Source of the DNA: Bradyrhizobium sp. Arg816
GTDB lineage: Bacteria > Pseudomonadota > Alphaproteobacteria > Rhizobiales > Xanthobacteraceae
Assembly: GCF_029989365.1 (NCBI RefSeq)
Contig: NZ_JAPRAQ010000041.1
Location: 1-44,759, forward strand
Direction of reading: 5' to 3'
DNA length: 44,759 bases
Both the position numbers and the translations under genes were made by a program. This document shows positions 8,998 to 18,796 of the stretch, piece after piece. Numbering within the stretch: position 1 is the first letter of the stretch; each line of letters opens with the position of its first letter. The notes below the pieces were generated by a model. The model saw nothing but the letters and a program-made list of their open reading frames with translations. It had not been told where the DNA came from and ran no database searches.

Positions 8998-10255
8998 GAT
9001 TCACCGACCTTGGCGACGATCTTCGCCGTTTTCCACCGAGCCCATCATGATTCGTGCATCAGGTGCGGTCTAACTGTGTTTCTGCTTGGGGACGATCTAA
9101 GCGCTTCGCCGGAATCGCTGGCCGGAGGTGCAGTCAATCCTTAACCAGTGCCGTGTTTGGACCGTCCCATCAATTGCCGGACTTGGTACTTGACTGGGCT
9201 GCGATAGGGCTGCGTTTGGGCCCTAAGGGGGGGCGGACTCGTGGGGGCCGCCGAGGTGAGCTGCATTTCTTGCTGTAGCTCACCTCGTGCCGCGCCTCGC
9301 GCTAGTACTGTCGCCTTTCCTCCGCATGTCATAAATGCTTCGAGGTTCCGACGTCGCAACCAACCGTGTGCGTTCGAAGCCCTTTCTGCGACGGTTGATT
9401 TTGGTGAAATCAACAGTTGGTATGACACTTGCTAGTCTGGCGGCGGGTCCTCTCCCTGCTGGAGAAGCGCATGCAAAGTGTCCTCCGCATCAAGCAGATC
9501 TCGCGGTTACGAGTATCTCTCGTTGGGCCTTTAAGGTGGCCCCTTTCGGCACGTTTGCGCCAAGCCTGCCGGACGGATTCGATGAGACGCCGCACAACGA
9601 TGCGAGGAGTATGGCTTCTGCCTCGACTGTTCCGTGTTGCTCATCGATCGCGTCGCCGGCGCCGTCGCACGGCGGAGAATCGGCGAACGGTTAGCGATGG
9701 CAATTCGCAAGATTGGGAAAAGACATGACTCTCCTGTTGTCTTCGTCTCTAAGCCGAGAATGGATGCTGACAGGACGCTCGTCGAGTCCCGCGCCGCCAA
9801 GCCGCTCGAGCTTAGCTGTATCGCGCAGATCAGAGCCCAGGATCTCGTCGTGCTGGGCCTCGAGACAAACCAAAGCGTCGTTCGGCTGCGTTTTCTCGCC
9901 ATGCAAGCTCAACAGAGCCAAGCCTCTAGCGCTGGAGCTGTTTGGAAGCTTAGTCCAGGACCCGCGGACCTTCTGTCGGTGCCGGCATCATCAAACGGGA
10001 CACCGTTGGGTTCGTATCGATGGCACAATCCTTCACACGGATGACGGGCGATGATCTCCGATTTGGCCAGTGCGCTATCGGCGAACTGGACCGATCACTT
10101 CCGCTCAGCCTCGGAGGCAGGGATGATGGCGCTATCGCCAGTGTTTGTGCGATCATGCCCGCGCATTTGGCGGCAGGGCAACGAATTCTGCGAATGGCGC
10201 CCGGCACAGCGCGAGCGCTTAGACTGCAAGAATAATTAACCCTCGAGTTCAGCTC
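8998..10255. other. 1.25-kb stretch without recognisable gene
   Basis: A plus-strand frame at 9634-10044 is open, but its product (around MAIRKIGKRHDSPVVFVSKP) matches no family I know, and overlapping frames exist on the minus strand. No promoter-like element stands out before the LuxR-type gene that follows. Confidence 0.35.
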
Positions 10256-11065
10256 ATGGACTGGAATGTGGCTCCGCCTGAAACAAGCGCAATCGAACAC
10301 GATGACGGGGAGCTCGATCGTCGTACTGAAGCGCCCATCATGGACCTCTTTAGCTTCACCGAATGCGCTAACCAGACTCATTCACTCAGAGCGCTATTTG
10401 AGCTTCTTGTAGGCTGTGCCACCAAGGAAGGCTTCAGTGAAGTCGCATACGGCGCTCTCAACTTCGTTGAGCCACTTCGGCTGGCGGAGTATCCACCCCC
10501 GACTGTGGCTGTGAAGTGGCCGCCAGACTGGTGCGACCGATACTTCAAGCGCAAGTACCATACTATCGATCCGGTGGTCCGGCGGACGCCGATGCTTTCG
10601 CGGCCTTTTTTGTGGGATCAACTCGCCGACCACTATCAGCTTCAACCGGACGAAAGACGCGTGCTGGACGAGGCGAGAGAGGCGGGGCTGAAAAATGGCA
10701 TGAGCGTGCCGTTGTTTGGCCCGTTGGGTCGGATATCTGTGGTGTCGTTTGCATCTGCGTTCGACGATGCTGATCCTCAGGACCGCATCGGTCATCTCAA
10801 CGCGCTGGCTTGGCAGTTTCACACCGCCTATGGCGACATCGCTCGTCCCTGCGATAATGGTTGCGAAAGAAAAGTGGCATTATCGAAGCGAGAGCTCAGT
10901 TGCATGCGGTGGGTGGCAGAGGGGAAATCGTCATGGGAAATTGGGAAGATCCTGGGAATCAGCGACAATACAGTCAACTTTCATGTCAAGAACGCGACGC
11001 GCAAGTTGGGTGCGACCAGCCGAATTCAAGCGGTCGCTATGGCTATTCGCCTAAATGTTCTTTGA
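10256..11065 (+). CDS. LuxR-family regulator with autoinducer-binding domain (solo)
   Basis: The product is a 269-residue regulator (about 241 if translation starts at the ATG at 10340). Residues ~35-195 form an autoinducer-binding domain and residues ~208-269 a LuxR-type helix-turn-helix (LSKRELSCMRWVAEGKSSWE, then TVNFHVKNATRKL). The six residues conserved in acyl-homoserine-lactone receptors appear to be kept: Trp92 and Tyr96 (WCDRY), Asp105-Pro106 (TIDPV), Trp120 (PFLWDQ) and Gly138 (NGMSVPL). No luxI-type synthase is found in the window, so this is a LuxR solo or answers a distant synthase. It differs from a LuxR-type response regulator, having no receiver domain. The start is uncertain because neither ATG has a strong ribosome site. 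Confidence 0.88.
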   Translation: MDWNVAPPETSAIEHDDGELDRRTEAPIMDLFSFTECANQTHSLRALFELLVGCATKEGFSEVAYGALNFVEPLRLAEYPPPTVAVKWPPDWCDRYFKRKYHTIDPVVRRTPMLSRPFLWDQLADHYQLQPDERRVLDEAREAGLKNGMSVPLFGPLGRISVVSFASAFDDADPQDRIGHLNALAWQFHTAYGDIARPCDNGCERKVALSKRELSCMRWVAEGKSSWEIGKILGISDNTVNFHVKNATRKLGATSRIQAVAMAIRLNVL

Positions 11066-11370
11066 ATTTTGAGAACGGGGCACTAACAGCCAAATCGTGG
11101 GCTTCCAGCTTCTGGCATGTTGAGCGTGGCGCCTTCGGCGAGCTCGCAGATACGACGCTCCTTGGAGCAAGCCCGCTATCTCACGCTGCGTGAGGTTGTG
11201 GGACTTCATGAGATCGATGAATTGTCGAATCGGCTGACCTGTTTCCCCAGTGTGTTGGCGGCATCTCGGCCACACTCCAGCCAGCCTCTGGATCCAGTGT
11301 CGGACGAGCTCGCACCTGGTGCTTCGGAACTGGATTGGGGGGCCGGCAGGGAGAGGAGCAGCTGAGGGAA

Positions 11371-11394
11371 GAACCCCGACCGGGGTCGGGGTTC
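11371..11394 (-). terminator. Rho-independent terminator of the outer-membrane protein gene
   Basis: GAACCCCGACC (11371-11381) and GGTCGGGGTTC (11384-11394) form a perfect 11-bp GC-rich stem. It starts 26 bp after the stop codon at 11421. The minus strand continues with a short T-containing run (TTCCCTC). The hairpin could work in both directions, since the LuxR-type gene ends at 11065 on the other strand. Confidence 0.7.
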
Positions 11395-11420
11395 CGATTC
11401 ACGCAACCGCGTGGAGGTCT

Positions 11421-12146
11421 CTATTTGGCAAAGGGCGAGCCAAACTTGTAATTGAGCCGTGCCGTGATGAGATCGATGTCCTGGTGGGCGCGGTCCGTGC
11501 CGAGAAACCCTGGGAAGCTTATGTTGCTGCGCTGCATGAACAAGTGGTTATACTCGACGCCAGCTGACCAGTTCGGCGTGAGGCTGACTTCGGCACCGGC
11601 CCCCAGAACGCCACCCCAACGCACATCATTGCTGTTGGCAAGCTCGGTGCGCGAAGCTACCGAATTGAGGTGATAGTTGTTGCTGGTCACCGCAGCACCA
11701 CCCTTTCCGTAAAGTAGGACGGCATTGAACGCGTAGCCGATATGTCCCGTGAGTAGACCGAATGCGTCTGTCGTGGTGCCAACGGTGTTTGCCGGAAAGG
11801 CGGTGCTGACATTGGAGCCGCTGAAGTCGGCCCAGTTGCCCTGACCTTCGATGCCGTAGACCATGTTGAAGATCTGCCAACGATAGCCAATCTGGCCGCC
11901 AATGGTCCCGCCAGTCGAATTATGGCAGCCCTCGGAAGTGACGCCATTGAAGTCCCAGCAATTGTGGCTCGTTCCCCAACCGCCATTGACACCGATATAG
12001 TAGCCGGACCAGTCGATAATCGGGGCTGCGACCGGCAGCGGTGGCGCCTTGACGTTGACGGGCTGTCCGGCCAAGTCCGTGCCGAATGCCGGAGCGGCCG
12101 CACTGAGTGCGCCGATGCTTGCGGTCAGAATCAGAAAATTCTTCAT
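11421..12146 (-). CDS. Outer-membrane beta-barrel protein (Omp25/31-like)
   Basis: The product has 241 residues. A signal peptide (MKNFLILTASIGALSAAAPAFG) is followed by a mature protein with the alphaproteobacterial porin-like start: a DLA segment, a Pro-rich stretch, then WSGYYIGVNGGWG. The rest alternates hydrophobic and polar residues with many glycines and ends in the strand ITARLNYKF, as in the Omp25/Omp31 and OmpA-like barrel families. These small eight-stranded barrels stabilise the outer membrane; a transport role is not established. The start ATG at 12146 follows GAAAGGAACGAAC, a good ribosome site. The gene is monocistronic and ends before a strong hairpin. Bradyrhizobia carry many paralogues, so function here is unknown. 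Confidence 0.88.
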   Translation of the reverse strand: MKNFLILTASIGALSAAAPAFGTDLAGQPVNVKAPPLPVAAPIIDWSGYYIGVNGGWGTSHNCWDFNGVTSEGCHNSTGGTIGGQIGYRWQIFNMVYGIEGQGNWADFSGSNVSTAFPANTVGTTTDAFGLLTGHIGYAFNAVLLYGKGGAAVTSNNYHLNSVASRTELANSNDVRWGGVLGAGAEVSLTPNWSAGVEYNHLFMQRSNISFPGFLGTDRAHQDIDLITARLNYKFGSPFAK

Positions 12147-13026
12147 TCGAGTTCGTTCCTTTCGATGCCCCCCGGTGCCGTGCGTTTAACAATATGATCG
12201 CGAATTGCTGTAACTGCCGCACAACATGTCTTCGAAAGAAATGGGTCAAATCGCACGCCACGTCAGATTGTGGAGCGCGCAACTTGCCATGGCACTGCCT
12301 CGACCGCAATGCTGGGGCCCGACACTGGTCGCTTCGCGCAGATGCTTCTTTGAATACGATCCGTTCGTGATGGCCTGTGACGGGAGGTAATGCTGCGAGC
12401 TGTTTAGCTCCCTCTGTCGCTGACTAGCGACAAAGCCGGGCTGCGCCAATACGTCCCGTGCATGCTCGCTATTCAGAGAGTTCGGCAAATGAAGACCGCT
12501 GATCGAGGACGCGTCTCGTGCGCTCAAGCTCATTCTTCCGGCAGGACGGTCGTGCTGCCGCTTGCAATCGTGAGCGATGCGGCGAGGATCGATCACAGGC
12601 CTGGATCGCTTGGCTCAGGATCTATCGCAAGTGTAGCACGATGTTCCTTAACTCGACGTCGATCGACGGATGTCAAAGGAGCCGATGCGACTGTGCTTGA
12701 CCAGGCTCTTGCTTGAACTTGCGCAAGCTCGTGCCGAGCCAAAGGTCGAGAGAGGAAACGGTATGGCTTTTCCTGGCGCCAGCGAATATTAGAGCGGCTG
12801 TCCCGTCTCGTCGCCGACTTGCTCTGGGTTCCAGGTGACTGGTCTGGGGTCACCAGAAGAGCTGCACAGGCGACTGTCGTCGCGAACGTGCTCGTCTTCA
12901 GCGGGGCTGAACATGAGTGGAGGAAGGTCAGCTCCACCACGCTCTGCCCCGGTTGTTTTGCCGCCGCATAGGGTCTCCAAGAGCCTTAACAAGCCAAACT
13001 CATGTGGCAGTAGAGGTTCAAGCGCC
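12147..13026. other. Intergenic stretch with a small hairpin
   Basis: It includes the presumed promoter region of the outer-membrane protein gene (just right of 12146, minus strand); no sharp promoter motif is visible. A 7-bp stem, TGTCGCT (12415-12421) / AGCGACA (12426-12432) with a four-base loop, lies in the middle. No gene is supported. Confidence 0.35.
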
Positions 13027-13383
13027 TTATTGCTCGGCCGACGGCGCCAGTTCAGCCCGCAAGCTGCGTATCGCCTCGTTAGCCAGATTCAAAGTATTCC
13101 GCTCGCCCTTCTTTATGGAAGACTCAAGGAAAGTGCACAACCGGCTATGGAGGACCGTCTTGCGATTATGCGCCAGCAAAGGATCCTTCTCAACAAAGCG
13201 CCAGGCTTTATCAAATGCAACGCTCACGATAGCATCTGGCATCTGCACTTGCTCGGATAACAACTGATCCATCTCAACACTCCACGACGTCCTGATACAA
13301 GGAAGTACCTTCGCAAAAGCAAACCGAGAGTCTGTGGCTTGTCCCAGCAAGTAAGACATCAGAGCCGCAGTATGCTCGGGCAT
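13027..13383 (-). CDS. Hypothetical protein, 118 residues
   Basis: The composition is that of a soluble, mostly helical protein (for example DQLLSEQVQMPDAIVSVAFD and LESSIKKGERNTLNLANEAI). The frame is not contradicted by a better one. The ATG at 13383 overlaps the end of the small frame to its right by 25 bases. No family is recognised and no motif suggests an enzyme. The region between residues ~35 and 110 is the most protein-like. Confidence 0.5.
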   Translation of the reverse strand: MPEHTAALMSYLLGQATDSRFAFAKVLPCIRTSWSVEMDQLLSEQVQMPDAIVSVAFDKAWRFVEKDPLLAHNRKTVLHSRLCTFLESSIKKGERNTLNLANEAIRSLRAELAPSAEQ

Positions 13384-13604
13384 CGAGCTGCTCTCGATGC
13401 TTCAATGAATTTATAGATGTTTGTTGAAGTTACGATGACCCCGAATGTCGTATTGCCAGGCGCAATTCGAATAATTCCGAGGCGGTTGAAACCAGCTCGC
13501 GTTGTTCGCGCGGCTTCGTTGCCGAAGTGCTCTTGTTGCTCGGTGTCAGTCAATAATCGGGGCTCTTCTTCCTGCAATCGGAAGATCGGCGCCATGCCAA
13601 TCAC
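13359..13604 (-). CDS. Small hypothetical protein, 81 residues
   Basis: Starts at an ATG (13604) and overlaps the start of the next leftward gene by 25 bases, as in a coupled pair. The C-terminal half (GIIRIAPGNTTFGVIVTSTN) looks like a folded beta-type segment. No family or ribosome site is certain, so it may not be expressed. Confidence 0.3.
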   Translation of the reverse strand: MIGMAPIFRLQEEEPRLLTDTEQQEHFGNEAARTTRAGFNRLGIIRIAPGNTTFGVIVTSTNIYKFIEASRAARCPSILRL

Positions 13605-13935
13605 GACTAAAGCCGAACATCGATGAAAATGGTTCGTTCCCGCCCTTTCGCAGTCTCAAGCTAAGCAGCGTCTCTGGAAGCGCGTGGCGTTTTCTGGACA
13701 CTGCTTGTTTGCTTTCTGACATGTGTCCGCGGGCACTCGTCCTTTGCTCGACCCCGCGCGGCCTCCAGCTTTCGCGCATGGGCGAACAGTTGTGATATGG
13801 AAAAGCCAGCGGACCGGCGCGCTTACGGGACGGTGAGCCCATAAACGCCAAGTCGCCGAATCCCTGGTTCGTACGGCCGTAGCAGTCAGCCCAGCAATAG
13901 ACGTTCGATAAGCGCGCCATCAACCGCAGAAAAAG

Positions 13936-14325
13936 CTAAAGGAAATCTCGGTCCGCTGCTGCACGTGACAGAATTAGTTTCGCGATCTTCATTTGGTTGG
14001 CGGGAGTTCGGAGCTCTGGCGGTAATGCCGCCACGGCCTGATCGTGAAGGCGTCCCAAGTCCTGAAGGTCTTCTGGGTAGTAGACGCCACGGTCTCGCGA
14101 CAGTCGCGTCGTTTGCCGGTCGCCGGCGCGGCCCTCGGTTCTCGTATCGCCGAGCTGGCCGAGCTCCAGTTCCGCCGTAATCATTTGGTTTGTGAGTGCG
14201 TTTAGCAGTCGGATCGCTTCGAGCTCGTTGCCTTCTTCGCGTATGAGGGCGGCCACGATGTCGAGTTGCAGGTCGATGCGATCCTCGAGGTCCTCTGAGC
14301 GTGAATTGGAAGGGTCAAGTTCCAC
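13936..14325 (-). CDS. Hypothetical protein of a small paralogous family (long form)
   Basis: The product has 129 residues. Translation starts at a GTG (14325-14323) behind TTGGAG at good spacing; this 17-base start region is identical to that of fixA. The acidic, helical N-terminal ~75 residues (around EDRIDLQLDIVAALIREEGN) precede a conserved C-terminal block with the pattern GVYYPEDLQDLGRLHDQAV, then ALPPELRTPAN and IAKLILSRAA. The same block forms the 69-residue protein at 19847-20056, so the two are paralogues. No enzymatic motif is seen. The function is unknown; the helical block might mediate protein contacts. Confidence 0.6.
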   Translation of the reverse strand: MELDPSNSRSEDLEDRIDLQLDIVAALIREEGNELEAIRLLNALTNQMITAELELGQLGDTRTEGRAGDRQTTRLSRDRGVYYPEDLQDLGRLHDQAVAALPPELRTPANQMKIAKLILSRAAADRDFL

Positions 14326-16052
14326 GGTGTTGCTCCAAAGTAGTTAAATGCAGGCAGCAGACTGAGTAACGGTTGTGTCGTGCGTTCCCGTTCGCGAGAC
14401 GAAGACGCGGAGATAGAACGTATGGCGCTGCACAAGGCAGGGTGCGCACACGGTCGTCGAAGGGAGAGAGTAGCAGGCATGATGCCGCGAACGGACCGCA
14501 AAGGCGGAATCGACTATAGAACGCTGCGAACTGCGTTGTAGATGGCCTGTCATCTGATTCGACCGTCGAGCCGGTCCAGCGCGTCGGACAGTGGCCGTGA
14601 CTCCAGCCAGCGGGGACACCGCTGATGACGGCAGGTCGAGAAGTGCGGCCCGAACTGCGGGATTGCTTGCCGCCTGACATAGCGATCCAGACGTAACCGG
14701 AGGCCTCGCCAGGCAGAGTGCCATAAAGAGCGCTTGGCGCTGGACGCTGTTGCTGATGGCGCGCCGTCAACTGGTCCAGACCGGTCTCCTCATCATGGCA
14801 GAAAATTGGGTCCCAGCCCATGCCTGGCAACCCAGAAACAACATCCGCTACATACGTCTGCGGTTTCTGTCTGCATTCGTTGACAGGCGATGCCTGGCTC
14901 GGTGAGGGTGCAGATGGGCTCCTGGAGGGTGGGCGCGCTAAGAGACAAGACCGGCAGATCGCGCACCTCCACCCCTCGTTGGGGTGGTGATGTAAGGATT
15001 GCTGACAAGGGATAACCGCGCCGGGATATGGTCGAAGAGCGCCGGCGCATCGAATGAGATAGGGCGGCGTCAGGCTGTAGGAAATGAGTGTGGAAGCTGC
15101 CCGCCGACGAAGACTGAGGACGCGAGCAGAGTGAGAATCCACGATCACACCACCTACAGGGGTGGGCAGTAAGATCGCGAGGATATGCGGCTTGCACTTA
15201 GCGTGGTCAGATAGCTGACCGGACTGCTTTGTTTGAAGGCCGCGACGGCGTCGGATTGTCGGCGGCGCCCGCCTGGTCAGGGCAAAAAGTCCAGCCCGCA
15301 CCGGTGTAGAGGGCAGTTCGCCTGCCCCAATTCTATGCAGCGCACGCATTTACCTTGGCCAAGCGGTGTGCGTGGGAGTCGATCTTCGTGTCGGGCCTTA
15401 GTATGATTGCAAAGGCGGAGGCGCCAGCGCGATAGATTACCTGCCAGACGTTGCGATTAGCCATCCGACTGCATTTGCGCCGCACGTGCGTCGATTCCAA
15501 AGATTGATGGGCCTCGTTGGCGATGCAGCCACGAGAACCTCGAATTGGCCTTCGACTATGCTGAAAGCAAGAAGGGTCCATTGCTCACACGACATTCGTG
15601 AAATGTGCTTTCCGGAAACCGGCGACCGACTTATGGGGTACTTGGCTGAAATTGGTAAAATCGAAAGTGTTGATGGGATGCATCCAGTTCGTGGATCGCG
15701 CACGCGCGTAATCTCATCTCTTACATCGAAAGCGGGTCAGTCGGTTTTTTCCTGCCGTCTTGGTGCAGTGAGCTTATGGGCCTTTTAGGCGAGCCTGCAG
15801 TTGCTGACCGGCCATGATTGAGAAGAAAGAACGGTCGCTGGGCGCTCACAACGAAGAATTTCGTTCGAAAGCAGAGTTCATGGGCCCGAGTAAGAGAAGC
15901 GCAGTCAGAAAAGTCAACGGCTCGATCACCGCCATTGAGGCTGACGATCGCCTTTGCGCCCAGGGCAAACGACGACCAAAATCGCAACCAGCTTCGGATA
16001 ACCTCAGTGCGTCGGTCTACTTGCCAAGCATACGATCCCCCAAATCCAGACA
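14326..16052. other. 1.7-kb stretch without convincing gene
   Basis: A 344-codon minus-strand frame (15349-14315) is open but its product is rich in Arg, Pro, Ser and His, has no recognisable domain, and begins inside the start region of the next gene at its 3' end. I consider it a GC-driven open frame. Short frames at 15486-15788 (+) and 15721-16053 (-) are equally unconvincing. Confidence 0.35.
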
Positions 16053-17084
16053 TTATCCGCCAAAGCTATCGATAATTTCAGCTTTGATTGCGGTTGCGGT
16101 GTACAGGGAAATCTCCGGTGGAAGGTTTCCGAATGCAAGCTGGCAAAGCAAGTAGTTGGCACCTGCCACTTCCATCTGCTGAAGAAGGAGCTGTCGGACC
16201 GAAGTTGGCGTTCCAACGACGCACAATTCGCTCTCGAGTGCTGCATCGAAGGTCAGCGGAAGGGCGGGCGGCGTCGGAATGTTGTTCAGCTCGTAGAGGA
16301 ACTTAAAGCTTTCCAGCCATCGCCGATACGCAGTTTCGGCCGCCGCATGAGCGTCCCGATCAGACTTCGCAATCACGACCATGCGGGCCAGCCCGAGGAA
16401 TGGCTCGCGGCCGTGTGCGGCTGTATTGTGGGCTTGATGGGAGCGGTAGGCGTCGGTAACGTTCCGGACAACACAGGCGGGGCCTATGCACGCCAGATTG
16501 GCGCCATTTGCAGCGGCCCACTGCGCGGACTCAGCCCGATTGCTCGCGATCCAGGTAGGCGGATATGGACGTTGATGAGGCCTCAACGTTAAGGGTATTT
16601 CGCTCAACTCGAAGTGGCGTCCCTGATAAGATAGCGCATGTCCCTTCAGCGCAATATTCAGGATTTCACTGGCTTCCGTATAACGGCTTGGTGCGGTATC
16701 TGCACTGATGCCGAAGAAGCCCCATTCAATCGGCTGGGAGCCGCGGCCTATCCCGACCTCGAGCCTACCGCCGCTCAATTGGTCAAGCATGCAGATCTCT
16801 TCGAATGCGCGCAGTGGATGATAAAGGTTGAGCAGCAGGACGAGCGGACCGAAGCGTAATCGCCGGGTGCGCTGCGCGACGCTCGATAGAAACAGGTTCG
16901 GCGAGGGCCCTCTGCCATGAGGTGTGCAGTGGTGTTCGGCCAGGTGATAAGCGTAGAAGCCGAGGGAGTCGTAGACCTCCGTTAGCTTAAGACGATCTTC
17001 ATATTGTCGTGCGGCATCTCGGCCGTCGTCATCCAAATGGTCGAAAATGCCGCACGTTAGTCTTGAAGGAAGGCCACTCTTCAC
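16053..17084 (-). CDS. Luciferase-like (LLM) flavin-dependent oxidoreductase
   Basis: The 343-residue protein belongs to the bacterial-luciferase-like monooxygenase superfamily, TIM-barrel enzymes that use reduced FMN or F420 and oxygen. Typical sequence marks are the N-terminal CGIFDHLDDDGRD, the segment AYHLAEHHCTPHGRGPSPNL (residues ~45-65), RTRRLRFGPLVLLLNLYHPL, and LSGGRLEVGIGRGSQPIEWG (~105-125). Start: GTG at 17084 behind CGGAGA. The substrate cannot be predicted. It is read in the same direction as the small membrane protein and the ligand-binding protein to its right and could belong to their transcript, although 285 bp separate it from the small gene. Confidence 0.88.
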   Translation of the reverse strand: MKSGLPSRLTCGIFDHLDDDGRDAARQYEDRLKLTEVYDSLGFYAYHLAEHHCTPHGRGPSPNLFLSSVAQRTRRLRFGPLVLLLNLYHPLRAFEEICMLDQLSGGRLEVGIGRGSQPIEWGFFGISADTAPSRYTEASEILNIALKGHALSYQGRHFELSEIPLTLRPHQRPYPPTWIASNRAESAQWAAANGANLACIGPACVVRNVTDAYRSHQAHNTAAHGREPFLGLARMVVIAKSDRDAHAAAETAYRRWLESFKFLYELNNIPTPPALPLTFDAALESELCVVGTPTSVRQLLLQQMEVAGANYLLCQLAFGNLPPEISLYTATAIKAEIIDSFGG

Positions 17085-17198
17085 TCGATCAATCTCCGAT
17101 TATGGGTCAGATGGTGAGTCCTGGTTGCTTCATGGCGTCGCGCTCAAAGAGGTCTCGTTCGTCATTTGACCCGCTTAGGCCGTTTCTCTTTGGGGGCG

Positions 17199-17214
17199 TG
17201 GAACCGAGCTTGCA
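17199..17214 (+). promoter_or_regulatory. Sigma-54-type -24/-12 promoter with no gene downstream
   Basis: TGGAACCGAGCTTGCA fits the RpoN consensus TGGCAC-N5-TTGCW with correct 10-base GG/GC spacing. It faces right, but the genes to the right are on the minus strand and no open frame of note begins there. No TGT-N10-ACA activator site is seen within about 150 bp upstream. It may be fortuitous, a relic, or drive a non-coding or antisense RNA. Confidence 0.35.
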
Positions 17215-17369
17215 CTATGTGAGTGGGTCACGAGAATCCGCAAACGGGGTCCGGCCGTTACCTTGATAACGTTTGCGAAGCGCCTCCACACCGAGCATCT
17301 GCTCGACCAGAAGCATCGTTAGCCGCTTCAGAGGTCCCGTGCCTGCGCCAGATCAGCTCCGCACGGCTA

Positions 17370-17522
17370 CTATTTGTCTATCATCGGACGTAGCGTCTCC
17401 TTCAGATCGACATCGGGCAGCTCTGCGAGCGCTGCAACGAACGCGAAAAATGCTCCGAAAGCTGCAAGTATAATTGAGCTTGCGAGTATCGCTGCTCCAA
17501 CGACCTGAGTGTGTCTCATCAT
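17370..17522 (-). CDS. Small membrane protein, 50 residues
   Basis: The frame begins at a double ATG (17522 and 17519) after AAAGAGA. The product starts with MMRHTQVVGAAILASS, has one hydrophobic span of about 25 residues, and ends in an acidic/basic tail (ELPDVDLKETLRPMIDK). It lies 40 bp downstream of the ligand-binding-protein gene on the same strand and is probably co-transcribed. No family is recognised. A role as a small partner of a transporter or regulator is possible but only inferred from position. Confidence 0.5.
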   Translation of the reverse strand: MMRHTQVVGAAILASSIILAAFGAFFAFVAALAELPDVDLKETLRPMIDK

Positions 17523-17562
17523 CCGTGTCTCTTTGGGTTTGGGGAGACGGCGTTGATGCCAA

Positions 17563-18675
17563 TCAGTTCTGCTCGACAGTTTCAACACGGCCGTCTCGCC
17601 AGCGGTAAACCAGAAAACCAGGAGCCGCATTGTCTCCCTTTGCATCGAACCGGACTGGGCCAATCACGGTATGGATCGGCCCTGAACGAAGTGCGCTGGC
17701 GACGCGCGCAGCATGGAAAGAGCCGGTCCGGTTCACCGCCTCAGCCCATGCTTGCACGGCTGCATAGGCGTAAAGCGTGTAGCCTTCAGGGGACAGGTTG
17801 GAAGCCTTGAGTTCGGCCACCACGCCGGCCGCATTGGCATTCCTGGCGGGGTCCGGCATGAAGGTAAACAACGTGCCATTTCCAGCACTGCCTGTAATGG
17901 CCCAGAATTCGGAGGTCATCAGCGGATCGTTCGCCATGACGATGAGTCCCGCTCTTGCTTCTGACGCCTGACGTACAAACAATCCGATTTCGGTATGATA
18001 GCCGCCGATATAGACGACGCGCACCCGATCCTTCTTCATTCTTGAGACCAGCGCCCTGTGATCCTTTTCACCGGCTACATAGCTTTGCCGAATGACTTGT
18101 TCACCGAAACTCTGAAGCTGTGCTTCAACCACGTCGGAGATACCCTTGCCTGCGGTGCTCTTGTCGTCGAGCACTGCAATCTTGTCGTTAGGGTAGTTCC
18201 GGTGAATGTACTCTGCGGCAACGATGCCCTGTTGGTCGTCGCGGCCGCAGATCCGAAAGACACTCTCAAGGCCGCGTTCTGTTAGCTGAGGATTTGACGA
18301 GCCTGGTGACACCTGAATGATGCCTGCTTCGGCGTAAATCTCGGAGGCCGGGATCGACGAAGAAGAACAAAAATGGCCAACGACCAACCGGACCCGCTCT
18401 GTTGTGAGCTTGTTCGCGACTGCGACAGCTTGCTTCGGGTCGCAAGCGTCATCGGCGACACTCAATATCACCTTGGTATCGAGAAGCAGGCCAGAAGCGT
18501 TCAACGCCTTGACCGCCGCAGCCGCACCATCGCGCATTTGCGCGCCGAACGCAGCGCTGCTTCCGCTCATTGGGCCAACGACGGCAATATCGACCTCGGA
18601 GCCGCGTGCAACCGAGACGAGGGCGCAGAAGAGAAGCGCTGCCCTGGCGGCAGAAGCGTAGCGCCCATTTAACAT
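17563..18675 (-). CDS. Periplasmic branched-chain-amino-acid-type ligand-binding protein (orphan)
   Basis: The 370-residue protein is a type I periplasmic binding protein of the LivJ/LivK/UrtA class. A signal peptide (ALLFCALVSVARG) is followed by VDIAVVGPMSGSSAAFGAQM, the usual family opening. Then come ADDACDPKQAVAVANKL, the hinge segment VGHFCSSSSIPASEIYAEAG, and SYVAGEKDHRALVSRMKKDR, which gives the expected length. Such proteins deliver amino acids, urea or aromatic compounds to ABC transporters, or act as sensors. No permease or ATPase genes are nearby, so it is an orphan. The ATG at 18675 has GGGAG at good spacing; a GTG at 18696 is an alternative. Upstream lies a NolA-type promoter element (18797-18827), which suggests control by NolA. 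Confidence 0.88.
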   Translation of the reverse strand: MLNGRYASAARAALLFCALVSVARGSEVDIAVVGPMSGSSAAFGAQMRDGAAAAVKALNASGLLLDTKVILSVADDACDPKQAVAVANKLTTERVRLVVGHFCSSSSIPASEIYAEAGIIQVSPGSSNPQLTERGLESVFRICGRDDQQGIVAAEYIHRNYPNDKIAVLDDKSTAGKGISDVVEAQLQSFGEQVIRQSYVAGEKDHRALVSRMKKDRVRVVYIGGYHTEIGLFVRQASEARAGLIVMANDPLMTSEFWAITGSAGNGTLFTFMPDPARNANAAGVVAELKASNLSPEGYTLYAYAAVQAWAEAVNRTGSFHAARVASALRSGPIHTVIGPVRFDAKGDNAAPGFLVYRWRDGRVETVEQN

Positions 18676-18796
18676 TGTAGAGCTCCCAATGCTCACCTGA
18701 AGTGAGCCTTTAGCAGTTGTATCAGACGTGCCTGCACGTCGAGGCTGTCCGCCAAGTGAAGCTTGCGTTAGGTCGGCCAGATTGCGACCACGCTAG

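Noticed and set aside
9634..10044. A 136-codon plus-strand frame
   Set aside because: No ribosome site or family; overlapping frames on the other strand are just as long.
12415..12432. Perfect 7-bp hairpin as terminator
   Set aside because: No T tract and no gene ending nearby on either strand.
14315..15349. A 344-codon open frame on the minus strand
   Set aside because: The product is rich in Arg, Pro, Ser and His, shows no domain, and overlaps the start of a better gene; typical of GC-rich chance frames.
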